NCBI GenBank assembly: GCA_027491155.1
Contig: JAIXWR010000046.1
Location: 1-64,000, forward strand
Length of the DNA stretch: 64,000 nt
From: Verrucomicrobiaceae bacterium
GTDB taxonomy: Bacteria; Verrucomicrobiota; Verrucomicrobiia; Verrucomicrobiales; Akkermansiaceae
Reading direction: 5' to 3'
Below are positions 27,732 through 39,200 of this stretch, piece after piece. Made by a program: the position numbers and the translations under genes. Under the pieces are notes generated by a model. That model searched no databases. It was given only the letters and a program-made list of their open reading frames with translations, and was not told the DNA's origin. Within the stretch, counting starts at the first letter, position 1, and the number at the start of each line of letters is the position of its first letter.

Positions 27732-28364
27732 GTGTATCCGGATCCCCCTCCCTTGCCTCCCCTTCTGGGTCCGCTCCGTGCGATTTTCTGGGGAGCCCTG
27801 CTTTGCCTCTTCGACATCACGATCAGCGAGACCTCGGGAGGCGAAGGCTGGCGCTTCGATTTCCTGAACGACTTCGTTGGGATGCTGACCATCGCGTGGG
27901 CGGTGTTCCGGCTTTCGACGGTCGAGGTGGACAGGCGCTACCGCATCGCGCTCGGCTTCGTGAAAATCGTGGCCGTGTGCGGCTGCGTGGTCGCCTTGCA
28001 TCGCCACCTGATCTACGACGTGCCGCCCTTGATCTCCGTCCTGGACGATTTCTACGGCTTCCTCTCCATGGCGGCCACCGTGATCTTCTGCGTGGCCATG
28101 CAGTGGCTCAGCCGCCACGGCGGGCTTGCCCGCTCGGAGCAAAGCTGGCGCTTCACCACCCGGCTCTTCATCGTGATCTACCTGTTCCCGCTGGGGCTGT
28201 TCCACCTCGCCTCGCTCGCGGCGATCCTCACGGGCGAGAGCTTCCACATCGACCTCGGCCCGGCGGGCCTGCTCGTGCTGCCGGTCTTCTTCATCCCGCT
28301 GGTCCACTTCTTCATTTCCACCTCCCGGATGCGGGACGAGGCGATGACGGCCGGCGTCGCCTGA
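27732..28364 (+). CDS. Multi-pass membrane protein of unknown function
   Basis: A 210-residue protein with about five hydrophobic segments (about 14-24, 40-55, 77-97, 109-126, 146-166 and 177-197). I do not recognise the family. A GTG start at 27732 is chosen: no in-frame ATG exists before the first hydrophobic stretch, and it lies 30 bases after the EEP gene. Pairing with a membrane-bound EEP protein suggests they may act together, but nothing in the sequence proves it. Confidence 0.6.
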   Translation: MYPDPPPLPPLLGPLRAIFWGALLCLFDITISETSGGEGWRFDFLNDFVGMLTIAWAVFRLSTVEVDRRYRIALGFVKIVAVCGCVVALHRHLIYDVPPLISVLDDFYGFLSMAATVIFCVAMQWLSRHGGLARSEQSWRFTTRLFIVIYLFPLGLFHLASLAAILTGESFHIDLGPAGLLVLPVFFIPLVHFFISTSRMRDEAMTAGVA

Positions 28365-28426
28365 TCTTCCCGCCGCCGCGGAATTTTTCGGCTGTCCCGG
28401 CCGCGGCAGGCCCCTAGCTTCCGGCC

Positions 28427-30160
28427 ATGTCCGTGACGCGCGAACGATTGGTCGAGGTGCTCGAGGAGATCGCCCTGCTGCTCGAGATCCAGGGGGAGAA
28501 CCCCTTCAAGGTCCGCGCTTACCGCCAGGGAGCTGAAATCGTTTCCGGCTACGATGGCGACATCGTCGCGCTGGCCCGCGAGGGGAGACTCGAGGGCATC
28601 AAGGGCATCGGCGAGGCCCTCCGCGACAAGCTCCACGAACTGGCAAGCACCGGCGAACTGGAGTTCCACCGGAAGCTCCGGGCGAATTATCCCGACACCT
28701 TCTTCGACCTGTTCGAGATCGAAGGCCTCGGTCCGAAGAAGATCGCGGCACTCCACAAGTCGCTGGGCATCGCTTCCATTCCCGCCCTGAAAGAGGCCTG
28801 CCAATCGGGCCAGGTGGGCGAACTGCCGGGATTCGGCGCGAAGACCCAAGCCAAGATCCTCGAAGCCATCGCCCGCCGCGACCAGAGCGCCGGTGCCTAC
28901 CGGCTCGACGAGGCGGTCACCGCCGCCGAAGCGATCCTCGAAGTGCTGCGCCTCCATCCGGAAGTCCTGCGCGCCGCGGTCGCCGGCTCCACCCGCCGCT
29001 CGAAGGAGCTGGTGCACGACCTCGACTTCATCGTCGCCACGCCGGCACCCGCGGAACTGACCGCCTTCTTCGCCACCCGGCCCTTTGCCGCCGAGGTCAT
29101 CGCGCAGGGCGACACCAAGTGCTCGATCCGCCTCGAAAGCGGCATGCAGTGCGACCTCCGCGCCGTCTCCAACGACCAGTTCCCCTTCGCGCTGATGTAT
29201 TTCACCGGCAGCAAGGAGCACAACGTGGCCATCCGCTCGCTCGCCCTCAAGCACGGCTGGTCGCTCAACGAATACGGCTTCACCGGCGAGAACCTGCCGG
29301 CGGTCCATGACGAGGCCGACATCTACCGCGCGCTCGGCCTCGATTTCGTGCCGCCCGAGCTCCGCGAAAACCGCGGCGAGATCGAAGCCGCCGACGAAGG
29401 CACCCTGCCGCGCCTGATTGAATGGGAGAACCTGCGCGGCACCTTCCACAACCACACCACCGAGTCCGACGGCCGCGCGACCCTCGACCAGATGGCCGAA
29501 GGAGCCCGCGAGCTCGGCTTGCAGTATCTGGGCATCTCCGACCACTCGAAGTCCTCGCCCCAGGCCCGCGGGCTCGACGAGGAGCGCCTTGCCGCGCAGA
29601 TCGAGAAGATCGCCGCGTGGAACCGCGAGCACGGCGGCCCGCAGTTCCGGCTCTTCGCCGGGTCCGAGGTCGACATCCTCAAGGACGGCTCGCTCGACTT
29701 CGACGAGGAGCTGCTTGCCCGGCTCGATTTCACCGTCGCCTCCGTCCACAACGTCCTCAACCTCGACGAGGACACGATGACCCGCCGCATCCTCCGTGCG
29801 ATGGAAAGCCCGCACATCACGATGCTCGGCCACCTGACCGGGCGCATGCTGCTGCGCCGCGATGCCTACCCGGTGAACCACGAGAAGATCATCGACTGCG
29901 CGGCGGAGACTCGCACGGTCATCGAGCTCAACTGCAACCCGAAGCGCTTCGACATGGACTGGCGCTGGTGGCACCGGGCCCGCGACAAGGGCGTGCTGTG
30001 CTCGATCAATCCCGACGCCCACTCGGTGAACCAGCTCCAGTTCCTCAGGTTCGGCGCCAGCGTCGCCCGCAAGGGCTGGCTGCGCCGCCAGGACGTGATC
30101 AATACCAAGCCGCTCGCCGAGATCGAAGCCTGGCTGAAGCTGCCGAAGGAGAAGCGATAA
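28427..30160 (+). CDS. polX: DNA polymerase/3'-5' exonuclease PolX
   Basis: A 577-residue family-X repair polymerase. Order: 8-kDa/HhH region (1-150, with IKGIGEALRDKL and FEIEGLGPKK), palm with catalytic D198-x-D200 after GSTRRSKE, then a C-terminal PHP exonuclease domain from about 340 (FHNHTTESDG, GISDHSKSS, GSEVDIL, SVHN, NPDAHS). All metal ligands expected in PHP appear intact. It fills gaps and processes 3' ends in base-excision repair. It is convergent with opcA; the two stop codons abut. Confidence 0.95.
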   Translation: MSVTRERLVEVLEEIALLLEIQGENPFKVRAYRQGAEIVSGYDGDIVALAREGRLEGIKGIGEALRDKLHELASTGELEFHRKLRANYPDTFFDLFEIEGLGPKKIAALHKSLGIASIPALKEACQSGQVGELPGFGAKTQAKILEAIARRDQSAGAYRLDEAVTAAEAILEVLRLHPEVLRAAVAGSTRRSKELVHDLDFIVATPAPAELTAFFATRPFAAEVIAQGDTKCSIRLESGMQCDLRAVSNDQFPFALMYFTGSKEHNVAIRSLALKHGWSLNEYGFTGENLPAVHDEADIYRALGLDFVPPELRENRGEIEAADEGTLPRLIEWENLRGTFHNHTTESDGRATLDQMAEGARELGLQYLGISDHSKSSPQARGLDEERLAAQIEKIAAWNREHGGPQFRLFAGSEVDILKDGSLDFDEELLARLDFTVASVHNVLNLDEDTMTRRILRAMESPHITMLGHLTGRMLLRRDAYPVNHEKIIDCAAETRTVIELNCNPKRFDMDWRWWHRARDKGVLCSINPDAHSVNQLQFLRFGASVARKGWLRRQDVINTKPLAEIEAWLKLPKEKR

Positions 30161-31237
30161 TCACTTCTCCAGCAACTCCCTGAACCGCGGCAGGATCTTG
30201 CGGAACAGCGAGTTCTTCCCGCCGCGCGCGAGCTGTTCGCCAATCAAGCCGGCACAGTCGTCCGGATCCACCGGCCCCGGTGCTTCCAGAAAATGCCCGG
30301 GCGCCTCGATCCGGCGGACCAGGTGCGGTGCCCCGGCTTCCCGCGAGACCGACACGGTCACCCCGCCGCCACTCAGCTTGACCAGACCCAGCGCCGCCGA
30401 TTTCTCGTCCGAAACCAAGGTCGCCGTGATCGCCTTGCCCGCCGCGCTCTCGAAGGAAAAGCCCTGCTTGCCGCCGCTCTGGCGCCGCACCGCGAGGTCC
30501 AGCTCCATGCCGTCCCGCCAGCCGCTCTGCACCGCCAGCCAGGCCAGCATCTGCAATCCGGTGACGCGATCGTCGGGGTGATGCACGATCTCCACCGTGT
30601 CGATCTCCGGCAGCGCCTTGAGCACCAGCGGATCGTCGAACAGCGACGCCACCGACACCCGGAACTGGAAGCTCCGCGTCCACGCCAGGTCCTGCACCAC
30701 CAGCGGCCGCGTCGCGTTGGTCACCGCATCCGCGATGATGGCAAACGAGGCTTTCGGATCCGCCCAGCCCGAGCTGTCGAACACGAAGCGGTCGACCAGG
30801 CTGTAAAGACGGTCCTCGAAGATCGGCGACAGTTCGCCCTGCCACCAGAAGATCAGCGGCAGGTCCGACGCCAGATGCGCGAACACCGTGTTCCGCAAGC
30901 GCCCGGTGGCCTTGCCGGTCAGCGCGAATGCAATCTGCTCGCAGCAGATCGACTTCCGGCCGTGGGAAAGATGGCAGTGCGCCGTGATCCAGGCGCGGAT
31001 CGAGGCTTCCGGCGCATGGCGGTCGATCCCGATCAAAATCGCCCGGCACGCGTGCTCCGCGGTTAGCTCGCGGACCGCCTCCGAGTTCTTCTCGAGCGCG
31101 CCCGGCGCTTCGGAGTAAACCGCCAGGTTCATCAGCGAGGCATTCGTCCGTGCCTCGTCCTCGGCCCAGAGCTTCCGGAGTTCCTTGTCGATCGAGCCGA
31201 CCGGAACCTCGCGACCGAGTTCGGGATGCATGGTCAT
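30161..31237 (-). CDS. opcA: Glucose-6-phosphate dehydrogenase assembly/activator protein OpcA
   Basis: A 358-residue protein of the OpcA family, which in cyanobacteria and actinobacteria activates or assembles G6PDH. Supporting segments are CRAILIGIDRHAPE, CCEQIAFALTG and LPLIFWWQGELSP. Two start codons six bases apart (31237, 31231) precede HPELGREV. It lies 104 bases downstream of zwf on the same strand, which gives the partner directly. The spacer holds a long inverted repeat of heptamers that could shape mRNA stability between the two. Confidence 0.88.
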   Translation of the reverse strand: MTMHPELGREVPVGSIDKELRKLWAEDEARTNASLMNLAVYSEAPGALEKNSEAVRELTAEHACRAILIGIDRHAPEASIRAWITAHCHLSHGRKSICCEQIAFALTGKATGRLRNTVFAHLASDLPLIFWWQGELSPIFEDRLYSLVDRFVFDSSGWADPKASFAIIADAVTNATRPLVVQDLAWTRSFQFRVSVASLFDDPLVLKALPEIDTVEIVHHPDDRVTGLQMLAWLAVQSGWRDGMELDLAVRRQSGGKQGFSFESAAGKAITATLVSDEKSAALGLVKLSGGGVTVSVSREAGAPHLVRRIEAPGHFLEAPGPVDPDDCAGLIGEQLARGGKNSLFRKILPRFRELLEK

Positions 31238-31240
31238 TGG

Positions 31241-31341
31241 GGAAGTTGAGAGTTGAGAGTTGATGGTTGGTAGAAAGAAAACGGCGGCCCAATGGTCTCC
31301 GGCTGTTACTATCAACCATCAACCATCGACCATCAACTTCT
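31241..31341. repeat. Inverted array of heptamer repeats between zwf and opcA
   Basis: Bases about 31243-31273 carry GTTGAGA, GTTGAGA, GTTGATG, GTTGGTA units. Bases about 31311-31341 carry CTATCAA, CCATCAA, CCATCGA, CCATCAA units, the reverse complement type. The two ~31-base arms match at about 25 positions and enclose a ~37-base loop, so the RNA could form a long hairpin. No T-run follows, so it is not a standard terminator. Confidence 0.85.
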
Positions 31342-32874
31342 TCAAAGCCTCCGCCAGACGTGGCCGTCCGCCTGCACCAGTTCGTCGGCCTCTTTCGGGC
31401 CCCAGGTGCCGGCGACGTAGCTGGCCATCGGCGGCGGGTTGTTGCTCTGGTGCCAGGCGTGCTCGATGTGGTCGATGAAGCGCCAGGCTTCCTCCACTTC
31501 GTCGCGCCGCGCGAACAGGGTGGCATCGCCGGCCATCGCGTCGAGCAGCAGCCGCTCGTAGGCTTCCGGACTGCTCTTGCCGAAGCTCGTGGCGTAGTGG
31601 AAGTCCATCTTCACCGGTTCCAGGCGCAGGCTGGTGCCGGGGATCTTCGAGACCATCCGCAGCGAAATCCCCTCGTCCGGCTGGATCCGGATCACCAGCA
31701 CGTTGCCCCCGGGCACGCCGCCGGACAGCGCGTTGAACAGCACCCCCGGCGGGGCCTTGAAGTGCACGGAAATCTCGGTCGCTTTCTTCGGCAGCTGCTT
31801 GCCCATCCGGATGTAGAAGGGCACGCCGCTCCAGCGCCAGGTGTCGATCATCAGCCGCAGCGCGACATACGACTCGGTCATGCTCTCCGGGTCCACCCGG
31901 TCCTCCTCGCGGTAGCCGGGCACCGGCTTGCCGTCGACATGGCCGGCCGCATACTGGGCGCGGATCACATTGGCGGCGACCTTTTCCGGGGTGTCCCACT
32001 GCCGCAGCGAGCGGATGACCTTCACCTTCTCGTCGCGCACGCCGTCGGCGCTGAGGTCGGTCGGCGGCTCCATCGCCACCAGGCTCAGAAGCTGCAGCAA
32101 ATGGTTCTGCACCATGTCCCGCAGCGCGCCGGACTTGTCGTAGTAGCCCCCGCGGCCGCCTTCCATGCCGAGGTTCTCCGAACAGGTGATCTGCACCTGG
32201 TCGATGTAGCGGCTGTTCCAGAGCGGCTCGAAGATCGCGTTGGCGAAGCGCAGCACCATCAGGTTCTGCGCGGTCTCCTTCCCGAGGTAGTGGTCGATCC
32301 GGTAGGTGTCCTTCTCCTGGAAGGTCCGGTTCACCACCTGGTTGAGATGCTGCGCCGTCTTCAGATCGGTGCCGAAGGGCTTTTCGACGATCACCCGCGC
32401 CCAGCAACCGTCTTTCGCCTTGTTCAAGCCGGCGGTCTTGAGCTGGGTCAGGATGTCGTCGAAGAACTCCGGCGCGCTCGCGATGTAGAACAGCCGGTTC
32501 CCCTTGCCGCCCCGTTCGCGATCGATCGCGTCCAGCCGCTCGGCCAGCCGCTGGTAGCCGTCGGCATCGGTGAACTCGCTCTGGTGGTAGTGGATGCTTT
32601 CCTGGAAGGTCGACCAGATCGCCTCGTCATGACCCGAGCGCGACACCTTGCGGTTCAGCTCTTCCAGGCCCTTGCGGAACTCCGCGTCGGATTTCTCGCG
32701 GCGGGCGAAGCCGAGGATCTTCACGCCGGGCGGCAGCTCGCCGTCGATCGCCAGATTGTAGATCGCGGGCACCAGCTTGCGGTGCGTGAGATCTCCGGTG
32801 GCACCGAAGATCACGACGGTGCAGGGCTCCGGGCGCGAGCGGGAGACGAGGTCTTCGCGGAACGGGTTCGTCAT
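31342..32874 (-). CDS. zwf: Glucose-6-phosphate 1-dehydrogenase
   Basis: A 510-residue enzyme oxidising glucose-6-phosphate to 6-phosphogluconolactone in the oxidative pentose-phosphate pathway, yielding NADPH. The NADP loop GATGDLTHRKL starts at residue 24, and the substrate signature RIDHYLGKE is intact. Length is normal. The ATG at 32872-32874 is divergent from thiC across a 451-base region. opcA follows on the same strand. Confidence 0.96.
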   Translation of the reverse strand: MTNPFREDLVSRSRPEPCTVVIFGATGDLTHRKLVPAIYNLAIDGELPPGVKILGFARREKSDAEFRKGLEELNRKVSRSGHDEAIWSTFQESIHYHQSEFTDADGYQRLAERLDAIDRERGGKGNRLFYIASAPEFFDDILTQLKTAGLNKAKDGCWARVIVEKPFGTDLKTAQHLNQVVNRTFQEKDTYRIDHYLGKETAQNLMVLRFANAIFEPLWNSRYIDQVQITCSENLGMEGGRGGYYDKSGALRDMVQNHLLQLLSLVAMEPPTDLSADGVRDEKVKVIRSLRQWDTPEKVAANVIRAQYAAGHVDGKPVPGYREEDRVDPESMTESYVALRLMIDTWRWSGVPFYIRMGKQLPKKATEISVHFKAPPGVLFNALSGGVPGGNVLVIRIQPDEGISLRMVSKIPGTSLRLEPVKMDFHYATSFGKSSPEAYERLLLDAMAGDATLFARRDEVEEAWRFIDHIEHAWHQSNNPPPMASYVAGTWGPKEADELVQADGHVWRRL

Positions 32875-33130
32875 AGGCGGAGCGGATGTCGCCGAAAGTC
32901 CGCCGCGGGGAAAGCGAAATGGGTATGAAATCCCGTCAACCGGACGATCAGCGGGGCCACTGGCCGCGCGGATGGCGCCACATTGGTATTTTTCCGTCCT
33001 CTAGGGCCGGCCGGAGCCTCGGCACGGCCCGTGAAGCGCATTTCGCCGGACGTCCATTCCCCCGGCCTCCCCATTTCCCCCTGTCCATTTCCAACTTGGC
33101 AGTCCGCCCGCCCCGACTAGACTCCCCGCA

Positions 33131-35311
<2,181 letters not shown>

Positions 35312-35313
35312 GC

Positions 35314-35751
35314 ATGAGGATCTACGCCGACATTTGCGCGCTGTGCCGGCCGTTCGATGACCAGTCACAGCCGCGCATCTGGCTGGAGACCCACGCCTTG
35401 TCCGTCGTCCTCCATCTCATCGAAGGTGGACAGATCGAAATGGCCCGGTCTCCCATCCATGCACTTGAGAACTCCCGGAACCCTTGGGAAGCACGGCGGC
35501 TCTGGGTGGAGCAGTGCCTCGACCTTGCATCGCATCACGCAACCCTGACCCGAGATCTGAAGGTCCGGGCGAACGAACTGGAATCCATCGGGGTCCAGCC
35601 GCTCGATGCTCTTCATGCCGCAGCCGCGGAATCCGTCTCATGCACTCACCTCCTGACTTGCGACGACCGCTTCCGCAAGCGCTACACTGGGGCAATCCGC
35701 GTCTTGAGTCCTGCCGATTTCGTGGTTGAATACTTCCAGCAAAGCCTATGA
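35314..35751 (+). CDS. PIN-domain (VapC-like) toxin
   Basis: A 145-residue predicted RNase. The N-terminus MRIYADICALCRPFDDQ is a PIN beta1 strand with Asp6; a later Glu, DALHAAAAE and TCDDRF supply the remaining acidic residues. VapC-type toxins cleave tRNA or rRNA. The ATG is 2 bases after the thiC stop, an unusually tight junction for an accessory gene. Its stop overlaps the next start (ATGA), so toxin precedes antitoxin, the reverse of most vapBC operons. Transcription may depend on thiC, making it potentially thiamine-responsive (inference). Confidence 0.82.
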   Translation: MRIYADICALCRPFDDQSQPRIWLETHALSVVLHLIEGGQIEMARSPIHALENSRNPWEARRLWVEQCLDLASHHATLTRDLKVRANELESIGVQPLDALHAAAAESVSCTHLLTCDDRFRKRYTGAIRVLSPADFVVEYFQQSL

Positions 35752-35954
35752 GCGCCATGATCGAATCCGAGCAGGAGCTGAAGGAAGAGGCGATCGCCAT
35801 CCTGGGCAAGCACCTTCCCCCGCACAAGGTCGCCCGATTGCTTGCTCTATGGCAGGTCGGGAAAGGCGACTATGCCCAGGAACGCGACGCCGCTTTCGCT
35901 GGTGAAACCGTGGACTCACTCTTCGAGTTGGCGGCTGGCGGGCAAGCCAAGTGA
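35748..35954 (+). CDS. Predicted antitoxin partner of the PIN toxin
   Basis: A 68-residue acidic, mostly helical protein (ILGKHLPPHKVARLLALWQVGKGDY, then ERDAAFAGETVDSLFE). No classic AbrB or ribbon-helix-helix DNA-binding motif is evident, so it may neutralise by binding alone. Assigned by size, the ATGA overlap with the toxin gene and location. Directly after its stop begins the relic thiC tail. Confidence 0.7.
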   Translation: MSAMIESEQELKEEAIAILGKHLPPHKVARLLALWQVGKGDYAQERDAAFAGETVDSLFELAAGGQAK

Positions 35955-35977
35955 TCCAAACCCGCACCTCCGTCACC

Positions 35978-36076
35978 GAACAAGGCTTCGCGGAAGAAGA
36001 AGCCATCGCCAAGGGGATGGAGGAGAAGAGCACGGAGTTCGTCGAGAAGGGAGCGGAGGTTTAAACGCCGGCTTGA
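35978..36076 (+). pseudogene. Broken duplicate of the thiC 3' end
   Basis: Read in frame, this stretch gives EQGFAEEEAIAKGMEEKS, then [10 protein letters not shown] and a stop, closely matching the ThiC C-terminus ([18 protein letters not shown], then [14 protein letters not shown]). The Tyr codon TAC has become TAA. DNA identity to thiC 35213-35311 is about 80 % overall and higher in the last 50 bases. There is no start and no upstream thiC sequence, so it is a relic. With thiC it brackets the PIN toxin-antitoxin pair. Confidence 0.88.
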
Positions 36077-36205
36077 TGATCACAATCCACTCCACCAGAT
36101 GAGCTTTGGCGAAGTGGACCAAGGTCACCCGCGCGAATCTGAAAGAGCTGTTGCTCGACGAGCAGGCCCCCCACCGCGTCCGCCCATGCCGCCCTCTGCC
36201 TCCCG

Positions 36206-36242
36206 GCAAACAAAGGGCGGCTTCCTGGTGGGGAAGCCGCCC
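36206..36242 (-). terminator. Intrinsic terminator of the SNF2 helicase gene
   Basis: A perfect 11-bp stem (36215-36225 with 36232-36242, GGGCGGCTTCC/GGAAGCCGCCC) with a 6-base loop, followed on the minus strand by TTTGTTTG. It lies 39 bases beyond the helicase stop. The rest of the gap, 36077-36205, shows no convincing gene. Confidence 0.88.
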
Positions 36243-36280
36243 GCTGGAAGGCACCGCGAGGGCACCGTCTGAATCTTCGA

Positions 36281-39200
36281 TCAGCCCCCCTCCTCTTCCT
36301 CGCCGCCGTGGTTGAGGATGAACTGGAGATCTTCCAGACCGAGGTTCGAGGCGAAGCCCTCGTCGCCGAGGACGTTCGTGACGAGCTGCGTCTTCTGGTG
36401 CTGCAGGATGCGGATCTTCTCTTCCACGGTGTCGCGGGTGAGGAGGCGATACGCGATGACCTTGTTCTTCTGGCCGATGCGGTGGGTCCGGTCGATGGCC
36501 TGGTTCTCCACGGCCGGGTTCCACCACGGATCGTAGAGGATGACGTAGGACGCGGAGGTCAGGTTCAGACCGGCGCCACCGGCTTTCAGCGAGAGCATGA
36601 AGACGGACGGATCCTTGGTCGTCTGGAAGCGCTCGATCTCGCCCTTGCGGTCCTTGGTCTGGCCGGTGAGGTAGTGGAAGGGCCGCGCTTCGAGCTCGAG
36701 GCGCGCCTTGATCAGGTCGAGCATCGAGACGAACTGCGAGAAGACGAGCACCTTGTGGCCTTCCTCGTGGAGCTGGTCCAGGAGGTAGAACAGCGACTCC
36801 ATCTTGGCCGACTCTTCCTTCAGATACTTCGGATCGATCAGCCCCGGGTGGCAGCAGATCTGGCGCAGGCGCATCAGGCCCTGGAGAATGGCGAAGGAGT
36901 TCTTCTTCACCGCCTCGTCGGAATCGAGTCCGAGCAGGGCCTTCTGGATCCGCTTGAGCTCGGCCTTGTAGAGCTCCTGCTGGATGTTCTCCATCTTGGA
37001 GTAGACCTCCTCTTCCGTCCGCGGCGGCAGGTCCTGGGCCACCTGCAGCTTGGTGCGGCGGAGCAGGAAGGGACGCAGGCGGGCGGCCAGGCGGTTCTGC
37101 GAAAGCGGGTCCTTCCGCTTGTCGAAGCGCTTCTTGAAGTAGGCGCGGCTGCCGAGCACGCCGGGCATGGCGAAGGCCATCAGCGACCACATGTCGAGGA
37201 GGCGGTTCTCGATCGGCGTGCCGGTGAGGACCAGACGGTTCGCGGAATCCAACTCGCGGGCGCACTTGGCGGCCTTGGAGTCCGGGTTCTTGATCTGCTG
37301 GCCTTCGTCGAGGATCGTCGTGAGCCACTTGATCTCGTTGAGCAGGTCGCCGCAGACCCGGAGCTGGGCGTAGTTGAGCACCAGCATGTCGATGTTCTCC
37401 TGCGTGTCCTTGACGTCGAGGTCCTCGCGGTTGCGCAGGACCTTCACGCGGATGCCGGGCGCGAACTTCACGGCCTCGCTGGCCCACACGTCGAGCACCG
37501 ACTTGGGACAGACCACCAGCACCGGGCGATGGGCCTCCTTGGCCTTCTCGGCTTCCTCCATCAGCCACAGCACGTAGGTCAGCGACTGGATGGTTTTGCC
37601 GAGACCCATGTCGTCGGCGAGGATGCCGCCGAAGCCGTTGGTCGCGAGGTAGGCGAGGAAGCGGAAGCCGTCGACCTGATAGGGACGCAGCGTCGCGTTG
37701 AGCTTGGACGGCACGTCCGGCAGCACCTCGATCTGGATGTCGCCGGCGCGGTCCTTGATGCGCTTCCAAGCCTTCGGGTCGAAGACGTCCGCCGCCTTCG
37801 GATCGGCGAGCTGCAGGGCGTGCATCCGGTGGGTCTCGCCGGACAGGTCGAAGGGATCGAGACCGAGCCGGGTGACCGCCTCGCGCTGGTCGGCGTCGAG
37901 CTTGATCTCGAGCCGCATCCACGAGCCGTCTTCCATCCGGACGTAGCCGCCGCGGGCCGCGACCAACTGGCGGATCTGGGCTTTGGAAAGATTGACGCCT
38001 TCGACATCGATCACGATGCGCAGGTCGAACCAGTCGATCTCCTGGTTGATCACCTCGAAGCGCACCGCGGCGGTGACCGGGTCGGAGAGGATCGACTTGA
38101 GGCGCAGGTCGATGTCCATGGTCACCGACTCCGGCATCGCCTTGATCCATTCCGCGAACTTCTCCGGGAACTGCTTGGTGATGCGGGATTTGAAGGCGAG
38201 CAGCTTCTCGTCGTAGGTCAGCCCCATCTCCTCGAGGATGCGGGGGACCGGGTAGAGCTCCTCGCGGGCGAAGCGGAGCAGCTGCTTGCCCTTGAGCGGC
38301 GATTGCTCGACCAGCTCCCAGCCGTCCTTGGTCAGGCGCTCGGTGCGGCGTTCCTTGGACTCGATGGCGGTGACATCGATCACCAGGTGCTCGGTTTCCG
38401 CGGCGGTCAGGCCGGCGACGAGCTTCATCTCGAACTTCGGCTTCAGCTCGAGGTCGACCACGCGCTTCTTCAGCGATTCCGGAAGCGAGGCGCCGATCTT
38501 GCGGAGGAACTCGACGCCTTCCAGCGAGTCGATCACGCGCTTGGGAATCAGGTAGCGCGGCATGACTTCCGTCTCCTCCAGCCAGCGCGGCGGGCCGGGG
38601 AACACGGTTTCGTCGGACTGGTAGAGTTCCTTGCGGCCGGGCAGCATGCGCACCGAGTGAGACACGTTCTCGCCACCGGCGGTGACGAGTTGCAGCGCGA
38701 AGCTGCCCGCGTCGTACGGATCATCCTCGCAGACCCACTTCAGGGCGTCGGTCACCACCTTGAACTCGCGTTCGTCCAGGTTGACCAGGTAGCCCTTCAG
38801 CGCCGGCTGGCGGAAGACCCGGTTCATGAAGCGGCAGGCTTCCTCGGCGTCGAAGTCGAAGGTCGTCTCGTTCTGCTCGCGGTAGTAGGAGAGGTAGTGC
38901 TCCCACAGCACCTGGCTGGGCGCGTCCATCCGCAGCGCGGCCTGGTGGTGCATCAGGACCAGCCGTTCGATCTCGTTCTTCTCGCGGATCTGGGTCCACA
39001 GGCCGTTGCCCTCCTTCACCTCGATGCGGGCCTCGTTGATCGTGGCGACGAGGCGGAAAGCGACCTCCACCGGCGGTTCCTGCGGCGGGCGCTCGTTGAC
39101 CTGCTCGATGCGGTCGTACCAGGAGGCCACCTCGCGTTCCTGCTCCCAGTCGGCCATCTTCTTCTGAACGCTCGCCAGGTCGGTGATCACGTTCATGAAC

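Noticed and set aside
36100-36205. Short frame between the thiC relic and the helicase terminator
   Set aside because: It begins plausibly but turns into Pro/Arg-rich text and runs through the terminator; no family likeness.
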